In this document: piece after piece, positions 35,149 to 44,268 of the stretch
Layout of the letters: each line of letters begins with the position of its first letter
How positions within the stretch are numbered: the first letter of the stretch is position 1
Assembly (NCBI GenBank): GCA_043757265.1
Contig: JAYUQP010000067.1
Span: 6,287 to 70,286 of the forward strand
DNA: 64,000 bases
Source of the DNA: JANPLN01 sp043757265
Lineage (GTDB): Bacteria; Bdellovibrionota; Bdellovibrionia; Bdellovibrionales; JAGQZY01
Direction of reading: 5' to 3'
Notes under the pieces: model-generated
The model's database searches: none
Seen by the model: the letters and a program-made list of their open reading frames with translations, nothing else
What the model was told of the DNA's origin: nothing
Translations under genes and position numbers: made by a program

Positions 35149-36360
35149 ATGCAAGCCGTTCGAAAATTGCTTATCGCCATTCATGATCTCCACCCTTGGG
35201 GCGGGCAAGACAAATCCAATTTGGAAATTCTTTATGGCTTAAATGCGAATACACCGCTTGAAATCCACGCCTATCAATTCACCGATCATCGCCCGTGGCC
35301 GTCGGTAAAATTCGTAAAGTACACGGGCTTTCGCCGCCCGGTGATTTTAAAGATGCTTTCGTACGGATTTCGTTCTGTATTTCGTTTCGCGCAAATTCGT
35401 AAAAATGAAAAAGTTTGGGTGCAGAGCACAGGGACTGCCACTTGGGATCCGGATGTTTTTCAAATTCAATTTTTACATAAAACCTGGCAAAACCTCCAGG
35501 CTGATTTTAACCTCGATGAAGATTCGTCTTTTTTAAAAAGTGTTTATCATCAAATATTGCAATTTTTTAATATCTGGCTCGAAGAGCGAGTTTATAAAAA
35601 AAACAAAAAGTATATTGCGATTTCACATGCAATCAAAAAAGAGCTGATTCAAAACTTTCAAATCCCCGAAAAAAATATTCAAACAATATATCACGGCGTG
35701 GACACGCAGTTTTTTTCGCCTGCTACGACAACTGAGGCTTTAGAGGCTCGCGAGAGGATCCGCAGCGAACTGCGCATTCCAAAAAACGCATTCGTGCTTT
35801 TGCATACCGGTGCACTCAATCAACGTAAAGGCGTGCCGCTGGCTTTAGAAACAATTGGAATTCTAAAAAGCTCAGGGCTTAGCAACATTCACTACATTGC
35901 CGTCGGCGCTGGCGATATCAAACCGCTTAAAAGAATCGCGGCAGAAGAAAAAATCAGCGATCACGTTCATTTTATTCAACATTGTAAAAATGTTCGCGAC
36001 TACTACTGGGCAAGCGACCTTTTCTTTTTCCCAACGGTTTACGAACCTTTCGGTCTGGTGATTCTTGAAGCCATGGCGTCGGGCCTCCCCTGTGTTGTTT
36101 CAGCCAGCGCCGGCGGATCGGAATTGATCGAACACGAACAAAACGGCCTTTTGATCGAAAACATTTTGGACCCAGCTTCTATGGCTCAGCAGCTAGAAAG
36201 TCTGATTAAACAGCCTGAGCTGCAAAAACGATATGGCGTGAACGCGGTGGAAACCGCCAAACGCCGACCATGGACCGTGGTTTCGGATGAGTATCTGCAG
36301 TTTTATCAATCACTCAATCCGCCAAATAATCTGCCGACTCATGTCGAAACCTCCATCTAG
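35149..36360 (+). CDS. Glycosyltransferase family 4
   Basis: A 403-residue GT4 enzyme, first of three consecutive GT4 genes on this strand. It starts KLLIAIHDLHPWGGQDKSNLEIL, has LLHTGALNQRKGV at the linker and the donor-site sequence YEPFGLVILEAMASGLPCVVS followed by SAGGSELIE. The next gene overlaps its 3' end, which suggests an operon of sequential sugar additions. Confidence 0.9.
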   Translation: MQAVRKLLIAIHDLHPWGGQDKSNLEILYGLNANTPLEIHAYQFTDHRPWPSVKFVKYTGFRRPVILKMLSYGFRSVFRFAQIRKNEKVWVQSTGTATWDPDVFQIQFLHKTWQNLQADFNLDEDSSFLKSVYHQILQFFNIWLEERVYKKNKKYIAISHAIKKELIQNFQIPEKNIQTIYHGVDTQFFSPATTTEALEARERIRSELRIPKNAFVLLHTGALNQRKGVPLALETIGILKSSGLSNIHYIAVGAGDIKPLKRIAAEEKISDHVHFIQHCKNVRDYYWASDLFFFPTVYEPFGLVILEAMASGLPCVVSASAGGSELIEHEQNGLLIENILDPASMAQQLESLIKQPELQKRYGVNAVETAKRRPWTVVSDEYLQFYQSLNPPNNLPTHVETSI

Positions 36361-37534
36361 GATGATGTCACAGCCCTCGAAACGAAAAAAAATTCTGGTT
36401 CCTAGTTTCGACTTTAAACCCCAGCTGGGTGGCGTTGCGCACTACGTGCATGAGCTTATGACCGTGCTACATAATGAATACCACTTAGACATTCACATCC
36501 TTGCACGCCAAGCACCAGGCGCTGCGGCCTACGATGCTGTCTCGCCGTTTAAGATAACGCGCATCAAAACTCCCGAGATGGCCGCTCTTGCTCTTCCACG
36601 ATGGACAAAAGCCGTTTGGAAAATGCAAAAAAATCTCAAACCAGATTTTATTTTTTGTCCGCTGTGGTTTCCCGACGCAACCTCCGTGTACCTTGCGCAA
36701 AGGCTCGGAGCGCCAAAAAGTCCTTATTATATCGCCGCTCACGCCATGGAAATTGTGGAAAGTGAAAAGACCCCGAAGCTCTACCTGCGAAAAAAGTTTC
36801 TCTCCGGGCTTAAGCTCAAAACGTTTTTGCATGCCGAAAAAATTTTTCCGGTGAGTCGGTTTACTAAAGATCTTATTTCGCAAATTACAAATTTGACGGA
36901 AAGCAAACTTTGCGTTGCGACAAACGGAATCAATACAAACGTATTTCAACCATCACCCACAACTGCAAAGGATCGATTTCACAGATCCACAAAAAATCTT
37001 CTCACTGTGACGCGACTTCATCCTTATAAGGGCGTCGACATGGTTTTACGATCGCTCCCAGCGCTTATCAAACAAGGAATTGATCTCAAGTATCGAATCG
37101 TTGGCACGGGCTCGGACCTTGAGCGACTAAAAAAGCTAGTTTCCGAGCTTTCCCTGCAGAGTCACGTTTTATTTTTAGGAGCGCTTTCACAGAGGGAAAT
37201 CATCGAGCATTACAACGCTGCAGATCTTTTTATTCTTTTATCAAGACAGGAACTGCCTGATGTTGAAGGTTTTGGGCTGGTATTTCTCGAAGCCGCTGCT
37301 TGTGGGCTTCCAAGTCTCGGCGGTGCGAGCGGTGGTATTCCTGACGCCATCGACAACGGACAATCTGGGTGGTTAGTGGATCCTACAGATTTGCAAAAGA
37401 TCGAACGCCAGCTTTTTAAATTGTTATCCACCCCGCAGATGCTTGCCACAGCTTCAACCTATTGTTTGCAAATGGTGACGCAAAGAAGCTGGTTCAAAAC
37501 CGCGCAGATAATTACAGGAGCGATGCGTGTCTAA
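36341..37534 (+). CDS. Glycosyltransferase family 4
   Basis: A GT4 enzyme of about 397 residues. The core begins KILVPSFDFKPQLGGVAHYVHEL, the sugar-acceptor glycine loop. The donor motif is EGFGLVFLEAAACGLPSLGGASGG. The start may be the ATG at 36341, or 36362 just after the upstream stop; neither has a clear ribosome binding site, as expected for coupled translation. The 3' end overlaps the next gene by eight bases. Confidence 0.88.
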   Translation: MSKPPSRMMSQPSKRKKILVPSFDFKPQLGGVAHYVHELMTVLHNEYHLDIHILARQAPGAAAYDAVSPFKITRIKTPEMAALALPRWTKAVWKMQKNLKPDFIFCPLWFPDATSVYLAQRLGAPKSPYYIAAHAMEIVESEKTPKLYLRKKFLSGLKLKTFLHAEKIFPVSRFTKDLISQITNLTESKLCVATNGINTNVFQPSPTTAKDRFHRSTKNLLTVTRLHPYKGVDMVLRSLPALIKQGIDLKYRIVGTGSDLERLKKLVSELSLQSHVLFLGALSQREIIEHYNAADLFILLSRQELPDVEGFGLVFLEAAACGLPSLGGASGGIPDAIDNGQSGWLVDPTDLQKIERQLFKLLSTPQMLATASTYCLQMVTQRSWFKTAQIITGAMRV

Positions 37535-38693
37535 AAAGTTAATTTTTTATGGCGTCTCCTCGCATCTCGGCGGTGCGGAAAGGTCTCTTCTCGACTTTTT
37601 GCTCTTTTACAAACGCAGCAACAATCCGCAAGATTTTTTTGTGCTTCTTCCGAAGGAGCCGGGCCCACTTGTAGAAAAATTAAAAATAAACTCGATCCAA
37701 TACAAAATTTTACCTTTTCCCCCAGCGTGGACTCAGCTGTCTCGCCAATCGGTCAAATCGCAAATGTATTTTTTCCTCCTAGGCCTCCCTGGATACTTTC
37801 TTTATCTTTACCGTCTGCAAGCGTTTTTAAAAAAAGAAGCGCCATCGTCCATTCACTCTACCGGAATTAAATGTCATATCAGTTTGTGTTTACTAAATTG
37901 GCTATTACCCGCGCATATCGTAATTCATTTTCGCGATCTTATGGGGGCGCGATCCCTACAAAAGTTTTTCCTATGGTTCAAAGGTAAACCCAATATAACT
38001 TGGGTTGCGGCTTCGCAAGCTATTGCAAATACTTTTCCAAAAATGCCCATCGATATCGTTTATTGTGGTTTTAGCGAAACTCAGTACTTTCCCAGAAAAA
38101 ATAATTATTTACATGATCTGCTTAAGATATCCCGGCAACACAGACTGGTAGGACTGGTCGGGGTTTTTGCTAAGTGGAAAGGGCAAAAAGAGTTTGTCTT
38201 AGCCGCCCACCATGCACTTTCGCAACTGGATGACTGCCACTTTTTACTCATCGGTGGCCAAATTTACGACACTTCCGGTGAAAAGGGATTTACCGAAGGC
38301 TTGCACAAACTGGTGGAGACTTTAAACCGCTCCGACAAGATTCATTTCGTACCTTTTCAAAGCCATCCCGAAGTGGTTTACAATTCCCTGGATTTACTTA
38401 TTCATTGCTCCATAGAACCAGAACCTTTCGGACGAGTGATTGTTGAAGGTCTGCTCTGCGAAATACCAATCGTGGCCTCTGCGGCTGGGGGTGCACTAGA
38501 AATTATTCGCGATGAGTCCTACGGACTTGTTCATAAACCGGGTGATTATCACGACTTGGCAGAAAAGATTGTGCGTAGCCTCAAAGACCCCGAGCGAGTA
38601 CAGAAAGCCAAGATCGCAGCTCAAAAGACCCGCAAAGATTATAACTTCGAAGATCGTTTCTCAATTCTCAAAGGAATTATGGAAAGTTATTAG
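37527..38693 (+). CDS. Glycosyltransferase family 4
   Basis: A 388-residue GT4 enzyme starting with GTG, preceded by GGAG at 8 bases. It opens KLIFYGVSSHLGGAERSLLDFL, with LVGVFAKWKGQKEF at the linker and EPFGRVIVEGLLCEIPIVAS plus AAGGALEII at the donor site. It resembles the enzyme at 21592 in both motifs, so the two may be paralogues. It is the last gene of the three-gene run and the right end of the polysaccharide region. Confidence 0.89.
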   Translation: MSKKLIFYGVSSHLGGAERSLLDFLLFYKRSNNPQDFFVLLPKEPGPLVEKLKINSIQYKILPFPPAWTQLSRQSVKSQMYFFLLGLPGYFLYLYRLQAFLKKEAPSSIHSTGIKCHISLCLLNWLLPAHIVIHFRDLMGARSLQKFFLWFKGKPNITWVAASQAIANTFPKMPIDIVYCGFSETQYFPRKNNYLHDLLKISRQHRLVGLVGVFAKWKGQKEFVLAAHHALSQLDDCHFLLIGGQIYDTSGEKGFTEGLHKLVETLNRSDKIHFVPFQSHPEVVYNSLDLLIHCSIEPEPFGRVIVEGLLCEIPIVASAAGGALEIIRDESYGLVHKPGDYHDLAEKIVRSLKDPERVQKAKIAAQKTRKDYNFEDRFSILKGIMESY

Positions 38694-38753
38694 GATTTAG
38701 TTCATAATAAGCAAAACACCAACGGACGGTGTGAGAGATGGATATGGAGGTCT

Positions 38754-39506
38754 ATGGTAGGATCAACTGTATTTACAGTTTTTTATCTGTTTATTTCTTT
38801 TACCTGCGCCCACCCGCCCCCCGACTACTACAAAGTCTCACCTGAAAACGAACTCCGCGAAGATTTATTTCGCAGTATCGAAAACCAGCATCTCTCTGTT
38901 GGTTACAAAAAAGCCCGTCAACACCTCTTCGGCCAGCTTTACCTAAAGGGCCTGTCTTACGAAACCTACTCTCTCACCACCACCTACTGCCAAATCGAAA
39001 TCACCAACAGTGATCTTGGCTCTCAGTCGCCCCTTGGACCCTTGCAGATTCCCGACTATCAGGCAGTAAATACCGAACATGCATGGCCGCAAAGTTTTTT
39101 TAGCCAGCATTTTTCAAAAGGCTTACAAAAAGCTGATTTGCATATTCTCTTTCCTGAATTCATGCGCGTAAACTCCCTGCGGAAAAATCACCCCTATGGC
39201 ATTGTGCAAAGTAATCCCAATAGTCCTTGCCCTGGTGCTGCCTTAGGTAAAAATCATTTGGGACGAACGGTTTTTGAACCTCATGACAACGTCAAAGGCA
39301 ATGTGGCGCGCGCGCTTTTTTATTTTGCTGTGAGGTACAAGCAAGCTATCGATACGGAACAGGAGGCCACCCTTCGCGAGTGGCATAGCAACGATCCAGT
39401 CGACATAGATGAAGCAACACACAACCATGATATCTATATTATCCAGAATAATCGGAACCCCTTTGTCGACATCCCTACGTGGGTGGAACAAATTAAGGAC
39501 TTTTAA
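38754..39506 (+). CDS. Endonuclease I family (Vvn/NucM-like) secreted nuclease
   Basis: A 250-residue protein with an N-terminal signal (FTVFYLFISFTCAHP). The endonuclease I domain carries the beta-beta-alpha-metal motif NTEHAWPQSFF and KADLHILFPEFMRVNSLRKNHPYG, with the conserved His, Asp and Asn that hold a metal ion, plus a later paired-Asn region (HNHDIYIIQNNRNPFVD). Members are periplasmic or exported non-specific nucleases. A nuclease that degrades prey or environmental DNA would fit this organism. Confidence 0.9.
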   Translation: MVGSTVFTVFYLFISFTCAHPPPDYYKVSPENELREDLFRSIENQHLSVGYKKARQHLFGQLYLKGLSYETYSLTTTYCQIEITNSDLGSQSPLGPLQIPDYQAVNTEHAWPQSFFSQHFSKGLQKADLHILFPEFMRVNSLRKNHPYGIVQSNPNSPCPGAALGKNHLGRTVFEPHDNVKGNVARALFYFAVRYKQAIDTEQEATLREWHSNDPVDIDEATHNHDIYIIQNNRNPFVDIPTWVEQIKDF

Positions 39507-39612
39507 ATCCCTAAGCAGTGACATTTTAGGGCTAAAAACATCTTCAAATCCTATATATTGATTTTAACATTGCACTCCTCTTTGCATATGGATTTGGAAC
39601 CTTGGAGGACGT

Positions 39613-39963
39613 ATGAAAGTATTAATCTTTATCGGACTGGTTGCTTTAACAAGCACTGTCCATGCGAAGACTAGCGAAGTAATGGGCATGATTGCCCGCT
39701 GCAGTTGTACAGAGAGCAACGTTGACGGTGAGCGTGATTTAGGTCGATTCTCGAGCGAAAAATCGTATCGATCAGACCAAGCGGCTCGAAATTCTATCTA
39801 TGCCCAGTGCTCAAAGCAGGCGAATGGATTTGTAAGCGTTACGGAATGCCAATATATTAAAGTCATTGATCAAAAAAATGGCAAAAAAATCAAACGTCAT
39901 GTTGTTAATATCAAAGACGAAGAAGAAAACAGTCTTCACAATGATCTCATCAGTACTTTGTAA
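39613..39963 (+). CDS. Hypothetical secreted protein
   Basis: A 116-residue protein with a clear signal peptide (MKVLIFIGLVALTSTVHA) and ribosome binding site (GGAGG) 5 bases before the ATG. The mature part has four cysteines (ARCSCTE, YAQCSK, VTECQ) that could form disulfides, and a charged tail. No known family is recognised. It is a single gene. Confidence 0.75.
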   Translation: MKVLIFIGLVALTSTVHAKTSEVMGMIARCSCTESNVDGERDLGRFSSEKSYRSDQAARNSIYAQCSKQANGFVSVTECQYIKVIDQKNGKKIKRHVVNIKDEEENSLHNDLISTL

Positions 39964-40051
39964 TTCCACGGGAATTAACACATTGTAATTCATTTTTAGG
40001 TTTGCCAGCTTCTTTTTGACAGGGCTGGCAAGATATCCTAATCTCTCACCC

Positions 40052-40297
40052 ATGGTCGAACGTATCCAAAATCTAGATGATCTCAAAGTCGCAATCCAGT
40101 CCATCATCGTAAAAGACTATGGCGATTTCAAACGCAAACTCGTTCTCTACATCACTCGATTTCAAGAGACCAGATCCTTTACTGCCGATCAAAAAACGAA
40201 ATTTAATCTTATGATCCATCGGATTCAGTTTCACCCGATCATGGACATCGAGTCCACTCGCAGCTGGACTCTCGATCAACTCAATCAGCTTCACTAA
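40052..40297 (+). CDS. Small hypothetical protein
   Basis: An 81-residue soluble, mostly helical protein starting MVERIQNLDDL. An upstream in-frame ATG at 40016 gives an unlikely proline-containing leader. There are no cysteines, no signal and no known motif. It abuts the convergent DsbA-like gene with no gap, and their stop codons are adjacent. Coding potential is supported only by its open length and composition. Confidence 0.55.
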   Translation: MVERIQNLDDLKVAIQSIIVKDYGDFKRKLVLYITRFQETRSFTADQKTKFNLMIHRIQFHPIMDIESTRSWTLDQLNQLH

Positions 40298-41023
40298 CTA
40301 TTTTTTCAAAACACGCTCGATCACAGCGGATAGCTGTTGAAAGCTTGGAGCGCCTTCCATGGCAACACCATTGACCATGTACATGGGTGTGCCTTGGAAT
40401 CCTAAACGTTGGTGCTCGTCCATGTCTTCAGCGAGGCGTTTTGCCACAACACCTTTAGCAAGTTCCTTTTGCACGACGGCTTTTTTAATTCCAAGGCCTT
40501 GTGCCATTTTCCAAACCTTGTCGTCACTGCCCCACTGCCCGAGCGTATCATACGCCTTGTTGTAGAACTGCTTTGCTAAACTCTTATCAACGATCAGCAT
40601 GGATTCGTAAATTTCTGCAGTTAGTGGTGCTTGTGGGTGCATCGGAAGAGGAATGTTTTTATGAATCACTTTGATTTTTCCTGCGTATTTTTTCTTGATC
40701 TCTTCTAACGTCAGGTATCCCATGCGGCAGGCAGGACACTGAAAATCCGCATATTTTACTATTGTGACTGGAGCTGCCGCCTCGCCAAAAATCAAGCGTG
40801 CGTTATCTACAATCACGGGGCGTGGATTTTTTAAATCTTTTTCCAACTGGGCATCCCGCTCGCCTGCCATAGATTGCATCTCTGACTTTTGCGCAGCCTC
40901 TGCCGTATCGCGAAGCGCTTGCATAAATTTTTGCGGGTTTGCTTTCATCGCACTATATAAACTCTCTTCGTTAAAACTCGAACAGCCAGTAAGAACCAAC
41001 ATCAAACTTAAAATCTTTTTCAC
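40298..41023 (-). CDS. DsbA-family thioredoxin-fold lipoprotein
   Basis: A 241-residue protein with a lipoprotein signal (ILSLMLVLTGC, lipobox LTGC). A helical linker is followed by a DsbA/DsbG-like thioredoxin fold (Thioredoxin_4). The active-site CPAC is in KYADFQCPACRMG and the cis-proline loop is GFQGTPMYMVNG. It should act as a periplasmic, membrane-anchored disulfide oxidoreductase or isomerase. AGGAG precedes the start. Confidence 0.9.
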   Translation of the reverse strand: MKKILSLMLVLTGCSSFNEESLYSAMKANPQKFMQALRDTAEAAQKSEMQSMAGERDAQLEKDLKNPRPVIVDNARLIFGEAAAPVTIVKYADFQCPACRMGYLTLEEIKKKYAGKIKVIHKNIPLPMHPQAPLTAEIYESMLIVDKSLAKQFYNKAYDTLGQWGSDDKVWKMAQGLGIKKAVVQKELAKGVVAKRLAEDMDEHQRLGFQGTPMYMVNGVAMEGAPSFQQLSAVIERVLKK

Positions 41024-41066
41024 ATTTTCTCCTTTTAAATGTCACAACAGATTGTCGGGTTATTTC

Positions 41067-42089
41067 TTAAATAAAAATACCTAGGCCCCTGGCCATACTC
41101 ACCCAGCGGTGATCTTTGCCGACCAAGCGCGGAGGTCCCATGACCACCTGAAGAGGCGCACTGGTCACCCGTCCATCGCGATACACCACTGCCGAGCCCC
41201 AACCTTTTTTGAGCGCAAGCTCTGCAGCCTTCAGCCCCATGGCCGTGGTCAAAAAGCGATCGGTGGTGGTTGGCGTTCGGCTGCGCTGAAGATGACCAAG
41301 CACTACACTTCGCGATTCCCACTTTACAGTTTTTTCAATCCAGCGACTGAGTTTGTGTCCTATTCCGTAGTCACCGACGACGTCAGAGACGCCACTTTTA
41401 TCTTTTTTTCGCTTCACCGAATCGGTGATGAGTACGCCTTCCGACGCCACGATCACCATTCCGCGCACTTCGTTTTTTCGCTGATTTAAAAACGCGGTAA
41501 ATTTTTTGCTGTTAAACGCAATCTCAGGAATAAAAATCGCATCGGCATAGGAGGCGATACCTCCGCCAATGGCGAGCCACCCCGCCGTCCTTCCCATAAC
41601 CTCAACTACAATCACGCGCCGGTGAGCGAGAGCTGTGGCCCGCAGCGAATCGGCGGCATCACAAATCACTGAGCATGCAGTGTCGTAACCAAAGGTGGCG
41701 TCGGTGCCTGAGAGATCATTGTCGATAGTTTTCGGCACACCAATAATTTTGACCTGATCTTTAACTGGCTCCAAACAACGAAACGTTCCATCGCCACCTG
41801 CCACAATCAATCCATCAAGCTTAAGCTCTTTGTATTTTTTTAAAAATTCTTTTTCGCGACCTTGAATGCCCGAGCGGTTTGATGTTCCGATAAAGGTTCC
41901 GGCTTGCGAATGAATTCCCAAAATATTTTGCGAGTTGATCTTAATGGTATTTTTGCCAAACACGCCTTCGAAGCCGTCGCAAATACCAAAAACTTCGCAA
42001 TTGTTATGTAACAAAGCACGGCTCGTGGCTTCGATGATTCCGTTCAATCCAGGGGCATCTCCCCCGCCAGTTAATAATCCAATTCGCAT
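41067..42089 (-). CDS. pfkA: 6-phosphofructokinase
   Basis: A 340-residue phosphofructokinase. It shows LLTGGGDAPGLNG at the start, VAGGDGTFRCLE at the nucleotide site and PKTIDNDLSGTDATFGYDTA at the substrate site, then EVMGRTAGWLA. Gly in GGDGT favours ATP as phosphoryl donor (PPi-dependent enzymes have Asp there). Lys in PKTIDND is typical of group III or PPi-type enzymes, so donor preference is not fully settled. It acts in glycolysis, fructose-6-phosphate to fructose-1,6-bisphosphate. It is a single gene. Confidence 0.92.
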   Translation of the reverse strand: MRIGLLTGGGDAPGLNGIIEATSRALLHNNCEVFGICDGFEGVFGKNTIKINSQNILGIHSQAGTFIGTSNRSGIQGREKEFLKKYKELKLDGLIVAGGDGTFRCLEPVKDQVKIIGVPKTIDNDLSGTDATFGYDTACSVICDAADSLRATALAHRRVIVVEVMGRTAGWLAIGGGIASYADAIFIPEIAFNSKKFTAFLNQRKNEVRGMVIVASEGVLITDSVKRKKDKSGVSDVVGDYGIGHKLSRWIEKTVKWESRSVVLGHLQRSRTPTTTDRFLTTAMGLKAAELALKKGWGSAVVYRDGRVTSAPLQVVMGPPRLVGKDHRWVSMARGLGIFI

Positions 42090-42169
42090 CGTATTCCCCT
42101 CTTCGCCGCCGTCGGCATTTGATCAAACTGAACATCTGATCAAATTGAACATTTAATCGCATTGAACAT

Positions 42170-42418
42170 CTAGTTGCATTGAATGAGCAGTGAAAATTCC
42201 CGATACCGCCCCTCAGGTCCGCCGGTTTTCATGGTTTGGTTGTCGTTTATCAGTTTATACCCGCGACCCTCGCAGCGCTTCTGCGCCCGAGCGTAGCACT
42301 GCTGCCAAACGTACTTGCAAATAATAGTGTATCGCGCTCCCTCGCGCGGATGCTTATCACTCGAAGACGACAAGCACGCACTTACCAACAGAAACAACAG
42401 CAGTCCGTATATTCTCAC
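42170..42418 (-). CDS. Small hypothetical lipoprotein
   Basis: An 82-residue lipoprotein (LLLFLLVSAC, lipobox VSAC), with four further cysteines in the short mature part (IICKY, QQCYA, KRCEG, terminal QCN). No family is recognised. It lies downstream of the ABC exporter genes on the same strand, separated by two tandem hairpins. Confidence 0.7.
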   Translation of the reverse strand: MRIYGLLLFLLVSACLSSSSDKHPREGARYTIICKYVWQQCYARAQKRCEGRGYKLINDNQTMKTGGPEGRYREFSLLIQCN

Positions 42419-42526
42419 TGTCTTATCTTACGAGCTGCGTGCCACACAAACATTCTGAACCGCGTTAGGACGTTCGTCCGCTCCCAGTGGGTGTAACTGC
42501 AACCGGTGCAGCTAGCTTGACCATGA

Positions 42527-42549
42527 GTAGCTGCAGCCGTTGCAGCTAC
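42527..42549 (-). terminator. Hairpin at the end of the ABC exporter operon
   Basis: A perfect 9-bp stem (GTAGCTGCA / TGCAGCTAC) with a 5-base loop that overlaps the stop codon of the permease gene. An imperfect copy (GTAACTGCA..TGCAGCTAG) follows at about 42493-42515. There is no T run, so it may be a stability stem rather than a terminator. Confidence 0.45.
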
Positions 42550-43337
42550 CAGCGGGTGTAGCTGGCTCGGGACAGTGTGCGATGGGCGATGGTGTAAAAT
42601 AAAATCAATGATCCGACCGACACCCACATTGCGGTTGTCACATCCACATCACTGATGCCGAGCATTCCGTAGCGGACGCCGTTGATAAAATAGCATAGTG
42701 GATTTAGGCGTGAGATCACTTTCCAAAAAGGATGTAGCCCTTCAATGGAGAAAAACACCCCGCCCAAATAAATAAGTGGTAATAAAATAAACGAGTTTAC
42801 TGCGCTCAGTTGGTCAAAAGTTCGCGCCCAAAATGCCACAGTGACGCCGAAGAGCGAAAAGCTTGCCCCGCCAATGAATAAAAAAAGCAGCAGCGAAAAA
42901 GGCGCAGCAATAGGTAGCCATTCGCCATTCATAAAAAAATAAAATGCTTCACCGGTTAAAAAAGTGACGATTCCCACAACCAACCCGCGCGTCAGCCCGC
43001 CTAAGGCCAAAGCTGCCAAGATGTCTGATTCTCGAAGCGGAGAAATTTTCCAGTCTTCTAAATCTCCGCTAAATTTTCCAGAAACAATAGAGCTCGACGA
43101 GTTTTGAAACGCATTGTTCAGCACAGACATCATCACCAAGCCAGGAATTAAAAAGGCCAGATAGGAAACGTTATGCCCAAGCTCGATGTTTTCCCCAAGC
43201 GAAACTCCAAATATTAAAAGGTATAAACCCGAACTGACAAGAGGCGAAAACACCGTTTGCACCGATACCTTCATAAAACGCTTTAACTCGCGCACATAAA
43301 GTGTCGTAAAAGGTGTCCAGCGGCTGCTGCTGTTCAT
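42546..43337 (-). CDS. ABC-2 type transporter permease
   Basis: A 263-residue integral membrane protein with six helices and the ABC-2 pattern (TLYVRELKRFMKV at the start, PLVSSGLYLLIFG, then LPLIYLGGVFFSIEGL, the conserved late motif). It is the partner of the ATPase encoded upstream, whose stop overlaps its ATG by four bases. Such pairs export drugs, lipids or polysaccharide. No substrate-specific feature is seen. Confidence 0.9.
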   Translation of the reverse strand: MNSSSRWTPFTTLYVRELKRFMKVSVQTVFSPLVSSGLYLLIFGVSLGENIELGHNVSYLAFLIPGLVMMSVLNNAFQNSSSSIVSGKFSGDLEDWKISPLRESDILAALALGGLTRGLVVGIVTFLTGEAFYFFMNGEWLPIAAPFSLLLFLFIGGASFSLFGVTVAFWARTFDQLSAVNSFILLPLIYLGGVFFSIEGLHPFWKVISRLNPLCYFINGVRYGMLGISDVDVTTAMWVSVGSLILFYTIAHRTLSRASYTRW

Positions 43338-44230
43338 ACTGTCCCCAGTACATGTCGAAAGGCGTCTTCTAAAGATCCTTCTTCGATTTTCACATCCAGA
43401 ACAGCTGACGTATTTAAGCCCAGTTCATCTAAAAGCTCACCAATTCCTTTTTCGGGGGAAACTAAAAACTCCCAGGTATTATCGCTCACTCCCACCATTT
43501 GCGGATGTTGGAGCGTTCCACTCGTTCGAAGTTTTAAAAAGACTTTCCGTTTGGTCATTTTTTGCACAAGTTGCTTGGTGGGGCCTTCGGTGAGTAGCTT
43601 TCCTTTTTGCAAAATACCCACGCGATCGCAAAGCTCTTCGGCCTCTTCAAGGTAGTGCGTGGTGAGCAAAATCGAGATTCCTTGTTTTTTAAGCTCCAAA
43701 ACAAAATTCCACAGCGAGAGGCGAAGTTCGATATCCACCCCGGCAGTGGGCTCGTCGAGCAGAAGAATTTTTGGGTCGTGCACAAGTGCTTTTGCAATCA
43801 ACAGGCGTCGTTTCATCCCGCCGCTCAACGCTTTTACTTTTTTGTTTTTGTGTTCCCAAAGACCTAATCGGTTTAATAAGAACTCAATTTTTTCTTTGTT
43901 TTTACTTTTTCCAAAATAGCCTGATTGGAATTCCAAAATTTCGTAAACATTAAAGTAACCATGATTGATCACCTCCTGCGGCACAAACCCAATATGGCGT
44001 TTCGCTTCGAGCGGATCTCGGTGCGGACTTTTTCCAAAAAGTAAAATTTCGCCCGACGTTGGCTCCTGCAAGGTGACAATGCACGAGATGATGGATGTTT
44101 TTCCAGCTCCATTGGGACCAAGGAGGCCGTAGATTTCGCCAGCTTTCATTTCGAAGGAAACATCATCGACGGCCGTAAATTTGCCGTAATTTTTTTTGAG
44201 ATTTTGGATTGAAAGTGGAGACGAAGACAT
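43334..44230 (-). CDS. ABC transporter ATP-binding protein (DrrA/CcmA-like)
   Basis: A 298-residue ATPase. Walker A is GPNGAGKTS, the Q-loop lies before FVPQEV, the signature is LSGGMKRRL, Walker B is ILLLDEPTAGVD and the switch His is in LLTTHYLEEAE. The C-terminal 80 residues form the DrrA-type extension. It pairs with the ABC-2 permease downstream to make a simple four-domain exporter. Confidence 0.93.
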   Translation of the reverse strand: MSSSPLSIQNLKKNYGKFTAVDDVSFEMKAGEIYGLLGPNGAGKTSIISCIVTLQEPTSGEILLFGKSPHRDPLEAKRHIGFVPQEVINHGYFNVYEILEFQSGYFGKSKNKEKIEFLLNRLGLWEHKNKKVKALSGGMKRRLLIAKALVHDPKILLLDEPTAGVDIELRLSLWNFVLELKKQGISILLTTHYLEEAEELCDRVGILQKGKLLTEGPTKQLVQKMTKRKVFLKLRTSGTLQHPQMVGVSDNTWEFLVSPEKGIGELLDELGLNTSAVLDVKIEEGSLEDAFRHVLGTV

Positions 44231-44268
44231 ATCTCCACAATCTATACATTTAATTGATAGACGCCAAC

